From Desulfurococcus mucosus DSM 2162 (lineage in GTDB: Archaea > Thermoproteota > Thermoprotei_A > Sulfolobales > Desulfurococcaceae): a stretch of 64,000 nt of DNA. Both the position numbers and the translations under genes were made by a program. The notes beneath the pieces are model-generated. The model did no database searches. It was not told where the DNA came from and saw nothing but the letters and a program-made list of their open reading frames with translations. Positions 15,991 to 25,243 of the stretch are shown in pieces (the stretch's first letter is position 1; the number at the start of each line of letters is the position of its first letter). Location: positions 806,001-870,000 of the forward strand of contig NC_014961.1 in the NCBI RefSeq assembly GCF_000186365.1. Direction: 5' to 3'.

Positions 15991-16887
15991 CTAGTGGAGC
16001 AGGGCTGAGAACAAGGGGAGACATAAGACCACGGCAAGCGTTAGGAGGAAGGTGGTTGACGCAACGAGTTCAGGCATCCATCCATGCCTCTCGGCAATAA
16101 GCGTGTTCATGACTGCAGGAGGCATCAGCGACACGGTGACTGCCTGAATACTTAGCCCTACGTCAACCCTGCTCACCAATAGCACCAGTGCTGTTACAGC
16201 TGGCGAGATAAGAAACCTGTACAATGCTACAACGCCAAGGAACCGCCTGTTACGCCTCAAGACATCCATCCTTAAAGGCAGCCTCGCTCCAAGCACCGCT
16301 GTTGCCGTGTAGCTCAATGCCTGCGGAGCCCACCATAGCGCCGAGGTTATCCAGTTGACGAACCAGGAAGGGGCCGCATAGTGGCCGCCTAACCCAGCGA
16401 TGAAGCCGAGGAGGGCTGGCATTAAGAGGATCCTGCGCAGGGAGAAGCCGCTCACAGCCATTAAGTCTGGCAGCAGGACGTTGAGGACCAGTGTAACAAG
16501 CCCATATATTGATGCAACATGTATCGAGCCGAAGAGCGCCATGGAAACCGGGAAGCCCAGGAACACGGCGTTGGGGAAAGTACTAGCCAGGAAGAGGGCG
16601 CCATAGTACTCCCTGGGCCTACCCCGAGCAATAAGGCTCAGTGATACAGCCGATACAAATGTGAAAACAATGAATGAGAACGCTATCCATGTATCACCAC
16701 TATCAAGCCCTCTCTCCAAATACGTCTTAAGGAATGCCAGCGGTATCAGCACACGGTACACTACATCCACGAGAACCCTAACCATCCTATCGAAGAACAC
16801 GCCCAACCCCAAGACATGCTTGAACACCAGCTGCGCGGAGACACCGACACCCATCAGCAGCATCAGCAACACTATCTCGTTCAACAC
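15991..16887 (-). CDS. AEC-family membrane permease
   Basis: About 298 residues with some ten hydrophobic helices in the two-bundle layout of the auxin efflux carrier (AEC) family. Family-like features include TFPNAVFLGFPVSMALFG (first bundle) and SLMPPAVMNTLIAERHG (second bundle). The substrate is unknown. I prefer the GTG at 16887, which sits below a TATA-like element at 16921-16928 with GGGTG upstream and places the first helix at the start; a GTG at 16917 would add ten residues. Its 3' end lies against the dispersed repeat. Confidence 0.82.
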   Translation of the reverse strand: MLNEIVLLMLLMGVGVSAQLVFKHVLGLGVFFDRMVRVLVDVVYRVLIPLAFLKTYLERGLDSGDTWIAFSFIVFTFVSAVSLSLIARGRPREYYGALFLASTFPNAVFLGFPVSMALFGSIHVASIYGLVTLVLNVLLPDLMAVSGFSLRRILLMPALLGFIAGLGGHYAAPSWFVNWITSALWWAPQALSYTATAVLGARLPLRMDVLRRNRRFLGVVALYRFLISPAVTALVLLVSRVDVGLSIQAVTVSLMPPAVMNTLIAERHGWMPELVASTTFLLTLAVVLCLPLFSALLH

Positions 16888-16996
16888 GTAGCACCCATCA
16901 ATGCCTAGAGCCAGCACCCGTTAAATACGTTCATCCAGGGTAGAGTCATAATAGTTCTTAGTTAATAAGACCCAGGAGACATCACTACAATCCAGC

Positions 16997-17071
16997 GGGC
17001 CCGTCGCCTAGCCAGGACAGGGCGCCGGCCTCCGGAGCCGGAGGCCCCGGGTTCAAATCCCGGCGGGCCCG
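16997..17071 (+). tRNA. tRNA-Arg (anticodon CCG)
   Basis: A full cloverleaf can be drawn. The acceptor stem GGGCCCG pairs with CGGGCCC, the anticodon stem is CCGGC/GCCGG with loop CTCCGGA (anticodon CCG, reads CGG), and the T stem CCGGG/CCCGG carries loop TTCAAAT. There is no intron and CCA is not encoded. A TATA-like TAGTTAATAAG lies about 35 bases upstream. The 14 bases from 17065 repeat the first 14 bases of the tRNA gene. Confidence 0.93.
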
Positions 17072-17252
17072 TCGCCTAAGATCCATGCCCCACCTGCGAC
17101 TGGCCTCCCTCACTCGGGTTTGCATTCATCCCCTACAGGGCAAACGGGGGTTGACAGAGATTCTTCATTTCTGCGAGGGGCGGGGCCAACCCTGAATGCA
17201 ACCCCTGAAGTTAGAAGTCCCTCATATCGCATTTGAACCCTTCAACCCCGCC
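17072..17252. other. Intergenic region with possible mobile-element relic
   Basis: No gene is visible. The segment around 17110-17160 on the minus strand, with TGTAGGGGATGAATGCAAAC, resembles the degenerate transposase tails at 40.6 and 46.2 kb (TGVNPNxCRG-like coding). The match is short and stops are frequent, so this is only suggestive. Confidence 0.3.
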
Positions 17253-18167
17253 TTAGGGGATAGGGTTTTCGGTTGTAAGCATTCTTGGATCGAGTTCTCT
17301 TTCAATCCCGTAGCCCACCAGCATTACAGCGTATGCCAGGGAGATAAGCATTACTCCGGGCGGTATAAAGTACCACCACATCCCTGCTGCAAGGGCGCCC
17401 GAGACATATGCGTTGTAAAGTATGAGGCCCCAGTTCCATTCACCTATGTTCCCGACGCCCATGAACACTAGTGCTGCATGCGAGAATATGGCTGTTGAAA
17501 CCGAGAGAACCGTGTTAGCTATTGCTACCGGTGCTACTGCCGGGAGAATATGTCTCGTGATAATCCACGAGTCACCTGCACCCAGTGACCTCGCGACCTG
17601 TATGAATGCCCATTCCCTCAGTGATAAAACCATGGATCTAACGATCCTGGCTATAGGGCTCCAACTCAGCAACCCGATTATCAGAATGACTGAAAGCGTG
17701 TTCGATCCAAGTATTGAACCGATAACTATCATTAGCACTATGGATGGCATGGCGAGGAGGAAGTTCACTACATGCATTAGAATCTCATCCACGAGGCCAC
17801 CGTAGTACCCTGAAACGAGGCCAGCGGCGAGGCCGATAACCGCTGTCAACACTGCTGAAGCCAAGCCTACTACTAGGGAAGTCCTTATAGAGTATATGTT
17901 AAGGGTGAATAGATCCCGCCCCACCTCATCTGTTCCAAGCAGGTGTTTGACGCTGGGAGGCTGGAGTATGCTGGAGGGATCCGTGTCGCTGGGCTTGTAG
18001 GGAGTTATGTAAGGGGCTAGGATAGACAGGGAGACATATATGAGGAGCACTGTTAACCCGGCTTTCACACTCCTGTTTCCACGGATTATGGTCAGCATTC
18101 TAGCCAGCAATGCGCATGTGTGCCCAGTGGATTTACCATTTAAAAGAACCATACACCGCCTCATCAC
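17253..18167 (-). CDS. Peptide ABC transporter permease, DppC-like
   Basis: 304 residues with about six membrane helices. The N-terminal membrane domain of the OppC family is visible (SVKHLLGTDEVGRDLFT near residue 75), and the EAA loop lies near residue 200 (EWAFIQVARSLGAGDSWIITRHILP). It forms the channel for peptides or sugars with the DppB-like partner. Its start overlaps the dppB stop by 4 bases. The ATPase genes that normally follow are not in the window. Confidence 0.92.
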   Translation of the reverse strand: MMRRCMVLLNGKSTGHTCALLARMLTIIRGNRSVKAGLTVLLIYVSLSILAPYITPYKPSDTDPSSILQPPSVKHLLGTDEVGRDLFTLNIYSIRTSLVVGLASAVLTAVIGLAAGLVSGYYGGLVDEILMHVVNFLLAMPSIVLMIVIGSILGSNTLSVILIIGLLSWSPIARIVRSMVLSLREWAFIQVARSLGAGDSWIITRHILPAVAPVAIANTVLSVSTAIFSHAALVFMGVGNIGEWNWGLILYNAYVSGALAAGMWWYFIPPGVMLISLAYAVMLVGYGIERELDPRMLTTENPIP

Positions 18168-19138
18168 GCCCTCACCCTTGGATCTATGAGCCCGTATAGT
18201 ATGTCAGCCAGTAGGTTAGCTAAGACCACTGAAACCGTTACAGTGAGAAAAGCTCCTTGGAGAAGAGGGTAGTCCCTGTTGAACACCGCCTCATATATTA
18301 GTCTCCCAACACCCGGCCATGCGAATATTGTCTCCGTTAGAACAGCCCCGGACACCGATGTAGCTATGGATATCGATATCGCTGTAAGCGTTGGCAGCAT
18401 GGCGTTTTTCAACCCATACTTGAAGAGGATTCTACCCTCACCGAACCCTACTGCACGGTAGGTTCTAATGTAGTCCTCCGCCAATACATCCAGCATCGAT
18501 GCTCTGACAAGCAGCGTGAAGCCGCCGTAGTTAACCAATACGAGCGTGGATAGAGGCAGCACCATGTGGCTGAGTAGATCCTTAATGTGATCCATGAAGG
18601 ATGAGTACCCCACCCCGTAGTCGCCCATCCCTGTCACCGGGAGGTGCAGGTAGTTTATGGATGCCAGCACTAGTAGCCCTCCAAGCCAATACGTGGGGAG
18701 AGTATATAGTGCCAGTGCCGTACCGCTCAGTGCCTTCTCAAGCCTGCTACCACGCTTCCACGCTGAGACAACCCCTGTCAGCACCCCGATGGCTATTGAA
18801 ATCAACACGGCGGGTACCAGTAGTAAGAGCGTGTTCAACAGCCTCTCGAGCAATACCTCCGCCACGGGGCGTCTATAGTAGAATGAGATGCCTAGGTCGC
18901 CTCTCAGAGTGTTCACCAGGTAGATCACGTATTGCTCCCATAGAGGCTTGTCAAGCCCGAATTTCTCCCTTAGAAAAACCACTTGATCCTGTGTTAACCT
19001 GGGGTCCCTGAACATGAGGGAGGCTGGGTCCCCTGGAAGCATCCTGAAGAGTATGAAGGCTATTGTTAGCAACATGAATACCGATGCCACGCTTGAAAAA
19101 ATCCTTCTAACTATGAATATGAAGGTCACAGAAGTCAC
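18164..19138 (-). CDS. Peptide ABC transporter permease, DppB-like
   Basis: 324 residues with six membrane helices. The OppB-family N-terminus is present (FILFRMLPGDPASLMF), as are the EAA loop (DYIRTYRAVGFGEGRILFKYGLKNAMLP) and the C-terminal helix ending in LIDPRVRA. It overlaps both the binding-protein gene and dppC by 4 bases. It pairs with DppC as the transmembrane channel. Confidence 0.93.
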   Translation of the reverse strand: MTSVTFIFIVRRIFSSVASVFMLLTIAFILFRMLPGDPASLMFRDPRLTQDQVVFLREKFGLDKPLWEQYVIYLVNTLRGDLGISFYYRRPVAEVLLERLLNTLLLLVPAVLISIAIGVLTGVVSAWKRGSRLEKALSGTALALYTLPTYWLGGLLVLASINYLHLPVTGMGDYGVGYSSFMDHIKDLLSHMVLPLSTLVLVNYGGFTLLVRASMLDVLAEDYIRTYRAVGFGEGRILFKYGLKNAMLPTLTAISISIATSVSGAVLTETIFAWPGVGRLIYEAVFNRDYPLLQGAFLTVTVSVVLANLLADILYGLIDPRVRA

Positions 19139-20898
19139 CTCCTAGCGTAACGGGCTAGCACCCAGACCACTGCGGCAACCGCTACCACGCTAAGGGCCAC
19201 TGCTACAGTCGGGATGCCGCCTCCATTAGCCTGGGCTACTGGGTGAGCCTCAGACACGTTGAGGAAGGTGTACCAGTCTGAGCCTCCGAAGGGGCCTCCC
19301 GGCCATTCATAGTTGAAGCCTGTGAACCTTACTGAATGAGCTTGGACAGCCTCGATCTCGCAGAGCGGTAGGTATGGTAGGTCGTTGTAGAGTATCTCCT
19401 GTAGTCTCCACGCTATGCTCCTAACCTCGTCAACGCTTGAAGCATTGTATATTGTCTCATACAATGAATCGTATAGGGGGTTACTGTAGCCGGAATCCGA
19501 GATACCCGTGATAGTGCGTCCAGTGACGAAGACGTCCAGTATTGACACATCGTTAGGGTCAACGATCCAATCCCATAGATCCATGTCGTGGCCGAGCCTG
19601 ACCACACCGTTCACATTACTCCATATTATTGCACTCATACTGCCAGTATCCATGGCCTTAACCGTTAAGCTGATCCCTATCTGCCTCCACCAGTCCGCGA
19701 TCACCTGTGCCGCGTTAACCGCCTCTGGGAACCTACTCGGCACAAGCAGGGTGTATGCAAGCGGGGTTCCCTCGCCTGAAACCCTCACCCCGTTAGGGCC
19801 GAGCTTGTAGCCGGCTGACTCAAGCACCTCTACTGCCCTGCTCAAGTTGAAGTCGTAGGGTTTAAGGTTCTTGTTATGATATATGTTTGAAGAAGGCAGC
19901 ACCGATGTAGCTGGCTTAGAGTACCCGTGCCAAGCCGTGTCACATAGGTAGGATATATTGGTTGCATAAGCCAAGGCTTTCCTCACATTGAGATCCCTCA
20001 AGGTTGGATTACCCGTACCGTTCGGGTCAACGTTGAAGGCTATATAGAAGTACGTGGTCCCCGGGGACGTGAAGACCTTGAAACCCGGGTTGCTTGCAAG
20101 CACCGTGTACATAGCCATAGGGATATATGGCCCCACAGCATCAACGTCCCCGGCCAGTAGTGCGTTGGCAGCACTGGTTACATCCGGGTAGAACTTCACT
20201 ATGATACGGTTGACTTTAGGCAGGTACCATGGATAGTAGAACCCACTATACGGCTCGAGCACGAGATACTGCCCCTCCTTGTATTCGGTTAAGCGCAAGG
20301 GGCCCGAGCCCACTACCGGGTACCCACTGTATGTCGATGGATCGCTTAACCCAGCCCATATGTGTTTTGGCACTATTGGTATGGTGCTTGCAGCCATCGC
20401 GAAGAACAAAGGTATCGATGAAACCGTAAACTCCACGGTGTAATTATCTAGGATCCTCATGGATTCAACCACTTTCACATTGGCCGACCTAGAGGACCAT
20501 GACTGATTAGCCAGATGGAAGCTGAACTCGACATCGCTAGCGGTAACTGGGACACCATCGTGGAAAGTCGCATTGGAGACCAGGTGGAATCTCACAGTAT
20601 GGGGATCCAGGTACTCCCATGAGGCGGCCAGGTCAGGCACGTATGTTGAGTAGTCTGCCGAGACCCTGACAAGCCTACTATACACGTCAAGAGTGACCCA
20701 TATGGAGATCTGTGCATATGTTGTGAATGGGTTAAGAGTGTCCAGCGATGTTCCGCCCCATCCCACTCTGAAGACGCTTTGACCCTGGGATATCACTGGC
20801 TGTAGCTGGATGATCCCTGCTAGCAGTACTGTGAGCAGGGCTAGCCCGATCACCCTGCGACCCGTCTCCGGGGCTCCGCTAACGCTCATCCGCCACAT
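19135..20898 (-). CDS. Extracellular peptide-binding protein (family 5, DppA-like)
   Basis: 587 residues. A signal peptide lies at about residues 14-37 (VIGLALLTVLLAGI), and the mature domain has SBP-family-5 motifs (DLAASWEYLDPHTVRFHL, FHDGVPVTASDVEFS, VRKALAYATN). A C-terminal membrane anchor is formed by VAVALSVVAVAAVVWVL before ARYARR. The anchor is common in Crenarchaeota, which have no outer membrane to retain binding proteins. The substrate is probably oligopeptide but could be a glycan. Confidence 0.93.
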   Translation of the reverse strand: MWRMSVSGAPETGRRVIGLALLTVLLAGIIQLQPVISQGQSVFRVGWGGTSLDTLNPFTTYAQISIWVTLDVYSRLVRVSADYSTYVPDLAASWEYLDPHTVRFHLVSNATFHDGVPVTASDVEFSFHLANQSWSSRSANVKVVESMRILDNYTVEFTVSSIPLFFAMAASTIPIVPKHIWAGLSDPSTYSGYPVVGSGPLRLTEYKEGQYLVLEPYSGFYYPWYLPKVNRIIVKFYPDVTSAANALLAGDVDAVGPYIPMAMYTVLASNPGFKVFTSPGTTYFYIAFNVDPNGTGNPTLRDLNVRKALAYATNISYLCDTAWHGYSKPATSVLPSSNIYHNKNLKPYDFNLSRAVEVLESAGYKLGPNGVRVSGEGTPLAYTLLVPSRFPEAVNAAQVIADWWRQIGISLTVKAMDTGSMSAIIWSNVNGVVRLGHDMDLWDWIVDPNDVSILDVFVTGRTITGISDSGYSNPLYDSLYETIYNASSVDEVRSIAWRLQEILYNDLPYLPLCEIEAVQAHSVRFTGFNYEWPGGPFGGSDWYTFLNVSEAHPVAQANGGGIPTVAVALSVVAVAAVVWVLARYARR

Positions 20899-21019
20899 AT
20901 ATACCCACCGCGTAGACCGCCTTATGGAACAGGGATAAAAGTCTTTCCCACCACATGAAACAATTATTAACCTAGTGTGCTATTTGGAATATTCTTGTTC
21001 CATCTTGGAGGCTGACATA

Positions 21020-21706
21020 ATGCAACGGGACGGCGTGAACATCAGCAGCATAGTTAGGAGCATTGTCGAAGCTGATCCATGCCTCGTGGAAGCATTGAGA
21101 AGCGGTTACGTAAACTACAGCAGACTATCCGAGATAATAGCCGAGGCTGTGAGAGAAGACTACGGTATGCAGTGCTCAGCCAGTGCTGTTAAAATGGCTC
21201 TGCTACGTAGCAGGATGAACACGACCACGCCATCCCCCATGTCAAAGGTCTTCAGAGTCCTGGCTGAGAGCAGCATCGAGCTCAAGACGAGTCTAGTAAT
21301 AGCAACCTACGACTCAAACATACTCCACGACGTTCTCAATGCTATGAGCAGGCTGACTGGTAAGACGCGTTTCATATCGGTTGCTCAAGGCGTAGACAAT
21401 ATAACTGTGATAATGAATAAAGAAGTATTCGACTCCTTCTCGAAGCTGGTGAACCACGACCCAATATGGGTTAAAGCCGATGTATCAGCCATAGTTGTAA
21501 TCAGCCCTGTTGAAAACATTGAGACCCCTGGCTTCGTATCCTACATAACCACACTGCTCGCCAGGAGAAAGGTGAATATTCTCCAAATAATGTCAGCACA
21601 TAGCGATACAATCATAGTCGTAGACAGGGGAGACGCATTAGAGGCCTTCAAGGCTCTCGAAACAGCTGTAGCTAGGGCTAGAGAGGCTTCGAAAAAAGCT
21701 AGTTAG
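21020..21706 (+). CDS. ACT-domain regulator-like protein
   Basis: About 228 residues. The N-terminal ~70 residues look helical (VRSIVEADPCLVEALRSGYVN). Two ACT-like alpha/beta units follow: about residues 85-140, and 150-210 with ISPVENIETPGFVSYITTLLARRKVNILQIMSA. This resembles archaeal ACT-domain proteins thought to sense amino acids. I chose ATG 21020, which has GGAGG 9 bases upstream, over an in-frame start at 20975. It diverges from the peptide transporter. Confidence 0.72.
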   Translation: MQRDGVNISSIVRSIVEADPCLVEALRSGYVNYSRLSEIIAEAVREDYGMQCSASAVKMALLRSRMNTTTPSPMSKVFRVLAESSIELKTSLVIATYDSNILHDVLNAMSRLTGKTRFISVAQGVDNITVIMNKEVFDSFSKLVNHDPIWVKADVSAIVVISPVENIETPGFVSYITTLLARRKVNILQIMSAHSDTIIVVDRGDALEAFKALETAVARAREASKKAS

Positions 21707-21888
21707 ATTACAGCAACCTAGACACCACCGGGCGTGCAGTACCATCCCATGTCCTGCGACCCCGCGTCGGAGGCGATGCGGCCACTGGTGAAGACGTAGG
21801 CGGAGAGGAGGTCGCTGGAGGCGAGCCTAAATTAAAATTACCCGGAATAAATAAGAATAAACCTCTAGGGGTAAACGGGTCAGCCCAT
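21707..21888. other. Intergenic region with probable degraded ORF tail
   Basis: Between the ACT and amidotransferase genes, 21720-21830 is GC-rich and coding-like: it reads MRPLVKT-stop-AERRSLEAS, suggesting the broken C-terminus of a transposase-type gene. The amidotransferase promoter follows, with an AT-rich ATAAATAAGAATAAACC at 21848-21864. No intact gene is seen here. Confidence 0.35.
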
Positions 21889-22698
21889 ATGTGTCGGCTA
21901 TTTGGCCTATATGCTAACAGGCCTGTTGACGTCTATTTCAGCTTCTTCGAGTCTCCCATGGGTAGCATGGTGGAGTTTTCGCATGAGAACCCTAGTGGTT
22001 GGGGTATTGCATGGCTCGATGAAGGCGGCTGGCATGTCTACAAGGAGCCTCTACCCCTGTACTCCTCAGCTAAGGCTAGAGAGGTCATCCAAAGACGTGC
22101 CCGCGGCAGGATAGTGGTGTCCCATGTCAGGCTTGCCAGTGTCGGGGATCGTAGACGCGGAAACACTCATCCATGGCTGTACAGGAGCTGGGTTTTCGCA
22201 CATAATGGGACAATACATGATAGGCGGGCACTACTGGGTCTTCTCGACGAAAGACACCGTAGCCTTGACGGCGACACGGATTCTGAGGCATTCTTCCACC
22301 TAGTCGTCCAGGAGGCTGAAGAATATGGGGACCCCGTGGAGGGTATTAGGAGGGCTGTCGAGAAGATCATTGCCGAGGGCATTGGCTTTTCATCGCTAAA
22401 CTTCATTGCTAGCGATGGTGAGAGACTTTACGCCTTGAGATATGCTACTACAAGCCTAGACTACTACACGCTCTACTACAGGGAGAGGCCTGGGGAGGGT
22501 TTTGAACTGAGGAAGCTGTCGAAGGAGACGCGGCAGCTTATAGCAATGAAGCTTGCCTACAGGGAAAGAGCCGTGCTGGTAGCCTCTGAACCTATGAGTG
22601 ATGAACCATACTGGAATCCCATACCGAACAAACACTTAATAGTAGTGAACTCAGGCCTCGACATAGAGTTAATACCGATGAAAACCCCATCCAATTAG
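21889..22698 (+). CDS. Class II glutamine amidotransferase (YafJ-like)
   Basis: 269 residues. It starts MCRLFGLYANRP with the Ntn nucleophile Cys2. The glutaminase motifs are present: HVRLASVGDRRRGNTHPW near residue 84, FAHNGTIHD near 105 and GDTDSEAFFHLV near 130. It should release ammonia from glutamine; no synthase domain is attached and the ammonia acceptor is unknown. It is a single-gene unit with a promoter just upstream. Confidence 0.88.
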   Translation: MCRLFGLYANRPVDVYFSFFESPMGSMVEFSHENPSGWGIAWLDEGGWHVYKEPLPLYSSAKAREVIQRRARGRIVVSHVRLASVGDRRRGNTHPWLYRSWVFAHNGTIHDRRALLGLLDERHRSLDGDTDSEAFFHLVVQEAEEYGDPVEGIRRAVEKIIAEGIGFSSLNFIASDGERLYALRYATTSLDYYTLYYRERPGEGFELRKLSKETRQLIAMKLAYRERAVLVASEPMSDEPYWNPIPNKHLIVVNSGLDIELIPMKTPSN

Positions 22699-23085
22699 GG
22701 CTTAGGCACGATGCAGAAATCAACAATACATACTAGCCGCAACCACTGCTTCCCCTACAGTACTTTTATCCCTGGAGGAACATTCCATGCGTATCAGGGT
22801 TTCCTCAAGGGGCTTCCCCGCCCAGAGATCACGGGCGATTGATGTGGAGTCATGGGGATCCTACACCTTCATTTTCTTCCATCACGGTTTCCGGCGACTC
22901 ACCGTATAATGCCTGATCCCCCTGAACACTGCTGGAACACCTTTTCATGACACCTTGAATCGTTCAGCTGAAAGCCCCGGCTTTTAGGGCGGGAGGGAGA
23001 TCCTCGAGACCACTGTAGCAGGGACTAGGGGTCCTTGAAAAAGAGTTGGCGGGTAACGACCTAAGGACATGCACCCTGGTTTCCT
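22699..23085. other. Intergenic region with IS200/IS605-like end motif
   Basis: No gene is visible. Around 22975-23000 the sequence GAAAGCCCCGGCTTTTAGGG followed by GCGGGAGGGAGATCC has the hairpin-plus-GGAGG layout seen at archaeal IS200/IS605 right ends. The rest shows nothing recognisable. Confidence 0.35.
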
Positions 23086-24180
23086 CTAGGGCCCTATTAC
23101 ACCAGGGATCCTTGGGTGGGGCGATGCATAGGCTACATGGGGCAATCTATGTATATACCTGACCAGCCTCTCTACGCCGAGACCCCATCCACATGTGGGC
23201 TGAATAGCCCCGGCTTCAGCCAGTTCAAGGAACCACTTGTACTTCCCGAGTGGTTCTCCATGGTGCTTTATCCTGTCGACCAGGTGCTCGTACCTGTATT
23301 CCCTGCACCCACCATCCAGGACCTCGCCTGCACGGCTTGGTAGGATGAGGTTGTAGTCTACGTTGTAGCCGGGTTTCCCTGGATCCGGGATGTAGTAGAA
23401 TCCGCGGCTACTCGTAGGGAATCCCTGTATCCACACTGGTGTTCCATAGATATCCCCTAGTGCTGCCTCAGCGTCGAAGCTTAGCTCCCTTCCATGTTCG
23501 ACTGTGAAGCCCTTCCGCCTCAATAGTTCTACCGCTGAGTCATAGTCTATCCTCGGATAGGGTGGCTTGATGATGGTTTCCTCTAGGAAGCGTTCTTCTT
23601 CACGTGTGAGGAGCCCACTGTGATAGTTGAGTAAGTGTTTAACAGCCCCATATAGAGTTTCCTCGGCGAGCATCATCACGTCGTCGGCGGTGGTAAGGGA
23701 TGCCTCCACGTCTAGCTGGGTGAACTCGGCGAGATGTCTCCCGGTGGAGGCGTTTTCAACGGGCTCCACCCTTAGGTTCCTGGCTGCATAATATATCTTC
23801 CCTAGGAGGGAAGCGTAGAGCTGTTTATACATGATTACACTGCTCTGAACCTCATATACCTTTCCATACATTTTGATTGACGCCTTTACAGCGCCTCTTA
23901 ATCCTGGATCACTCACGTAACCTATTATTGGGGAGGGTAGTTCCGTGAAGCCGTGTTCGTCTAGAATACTCCTCATAGCCTTCAACACCATGGAGTATGT
24001 TTTCACAGCCCTCAGAACCCTGGGGTGCCTGACGTACACATGGTAGTTCCGTGCATACTCGCCGGGGTCGCTGGGAACATCGTCGACGCATATCTTCTCG
24101 GGTTTCAGCGGCTTATGTAGAACCCTGTACTCCTCGACTTCCAAGCCGTCCCATGTGAGAACCCCGGTCACAGCCACCAT
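23086..24180 (-). CDS. AsnRS-like class II synthetase paralogue (possible asparagine synthetase)
   Basis: From the first ATG (24180) this gives 364 residues with a class II aminoacyl-tRNA synthetase core. Motif 2 region VENASTGRHLAEFTQLDVE lies near residue 140 and motif 3 GWGLGVERLVRYI near 340. It is closest to AsnRS/AspRS. Archaeal paralogues of this type (AS-AR) make asparagine from aspartate; which activity applies here is not decidable by eye. An OB-fold-like extension is encoded upstream in the same frame (24181-24373) but has no ATG, GTG or TTG of its own. Confidence 0.8.
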   Translation of the reverse strand: MVAVTGVLTWDGLEVEEYRVLHKPLKPEKICVDDVPSDPGEYARNYHVYVRHPRVLRAVKTYSMVLKAMRSILDEHGFTELPSPIIGYVSDPGLRGAVKASIKMYGKVYEVQSSVIMYKQLYASLLGKIYYAARNLRVEPVENASTGRHLAEFTQLDVEASLTTADDVMMLAEETLYGAVKHLLNYHSGLLTREEERFLEETIIKPPYPRIDYDSAVELLRRKGFTVEHGRELSFDAEAALGDIYGTPVWIQGFPTSSRGFYYIPDPGKPGYNVDYNLILPSRAGEVLDGGCREYRYEHLVDRIKHHGEPLGKYKWFLELAEAGAIQPTCGWGLGVERLVRYIHRLPHVAYASPHPRIPGVIGP

Positions 24181-24373
24181 GGTTTCACAGGGCAGTGATA
24201 GGAGTTCCCTGGCTTTCCCACCGGTTACCCTGAGCTCTTTCTCGCCTGTTGGATCCCTTACAAGGATTCTTCCGGGGCCGAGGGGTTTTATCCTTGCCTT
24301 TATGGTTACTTTCTCACCTAGTAGGAGGCTTGAGACGGGTAGACCGCTATCTCTGCCACGTGTTAAATAACAT
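24181..24373 (-). pseudogene. Out-of-phase 5' part (OB-fold) of the AsnRS-like gene
   Basis: Reading into the ATG at 24180, the same frame is open for 67 codons upstream and encodes a typical OB-fold N-terminus: LLLGEKVTIKARI, then GRILVRDPTGEKELRV. It contains no standard start codon before an in-frame TGA. A well-placed ATG at 24373 (GGTGAG just upstream, TATA TTTTTAAAGC about 40 bases upstream) opens a frame shifted by one base that stops after eight codons. This is either a real frameshift, a sequencing error, or recoding or non-standard initiation. Confidence 0.6.
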
Positions 24374-24457
24374 CCCTCTCACCTTACGACTAATGGAATA
24401 CGCATTGCAGCTTTAAAAATCCAGTATCCCTACTGTCTTGGCTACCTATACTTGTCT

Positions 24458-25243
24458 CTACGGTATATACGATTTAACCACTGTATCACCTATCAAAGCA
24501 TATACCTCTATATGGCTCCTCAGCGGTGTCGACGAGATCTTCGGGATGAGTATTTCGTCCACCTGGAATATGCCTGCACGCTCAGTCATGTTGACGTTTA
24601 TCCTGACAGATACTCTTTCGGATGGAAGTATCTCGACTGATTTAATGCTAAGTGCTGAAACACTATGTATCGAGACTCCGCCAAGCCTGTATGGTACTCT
24701 AGCCCTTCCCTCAGCCATATCCACTCCATCCCCTACTTTAACGCATCCAGCCTCGTATGTAAGGCACTCCACGTCGTAGCTGGTGCAGTATATGGCATGC
24801 ATCACTTCCTGCCTCAGCTTAACCCTGATGCTTTGATCCTGTATGAGTTTACCGAGCACCCTATCCAAAATAGGCATGGCTATTACTGCGCCAATCCTCT
24901 CATGCATATCCCTGTGAACACTGTTGCCTACGTCGTGGAGGAGCGAGCCTAACAACGGCACCAGCCACGTGTACCCTACATCATCCACTACGCCGTCCCT
25001 CAGTAATGATGGTTGAACACCTTTCGAGAGAAGCAACTGGTATATGTAGAGGGATGCACCGGCAGCTATATGCGCGTGGACGGGGCCGTGGTCATTGTAC
25101 CTTAAACGGTTAACAGCCATCACGTTGGCCATGCTCCAAAGAGCTTGAACCTCGGGATCATTGACAAGCATAGTGTACGCCTGTTTAAGCAAGGGGTTAC
25201 CGGAGAGCATTGACTCAATGAGTTTCGGGCTAACTAAAACCAT
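24458..25243 (-). CDS. HD-domain metal-dependent phosphohydrolase
   Basis: 261 residues. The HD-superfamily metal site is visible: YNDHGPVHAHIAAG near residue 50, LLGSLLHDVGNSVHRDMHE near 97-115. The C-terminal ~100 residues form a separate beta-rich domain (VSALSIKSVEILPSERVSVRINVNM). The family hydrolyses phosphate esters of nucleotides. MptB, the cyclic phosphodiesterase missing from the pterin operon, is also an HD protein, so this gene is one candidate, on family grounds only. Confidence 0.78.
   Translation of the reverse strand: MVLVSPKLIESMLSGNPLLKQAYTMLVNDPEVQALWSMANVMAVNRLRYNDHGPVHAHIAAGASLYIYQLLLSKGVQPSLLRDGVVDDVGYTWLVPLLGSLLHDVGNSVHRDMHERIGAVIAMPILDRVLGKLIQDQSIRVKLRQEVMHAIYCTSYDVECLTYEAGCVKVGDGVDMAEGRARVPYRLGGVSIHSVSALSIKSVEILPSERVSVRINVNMTERAGIFQVDEILIPKISSTPLRSHIEVYALIGDTVVKSYIP

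Noticed and set aside
15809-16024. 71-residue frame across repeat copy 1, and the similar frame at 46279-46515
   Set aside because: The shared C-terminal segment is real, but both frames start in unrelated sequence, lack promoters and have no core domain. I treat them as repeat relics, not genes.
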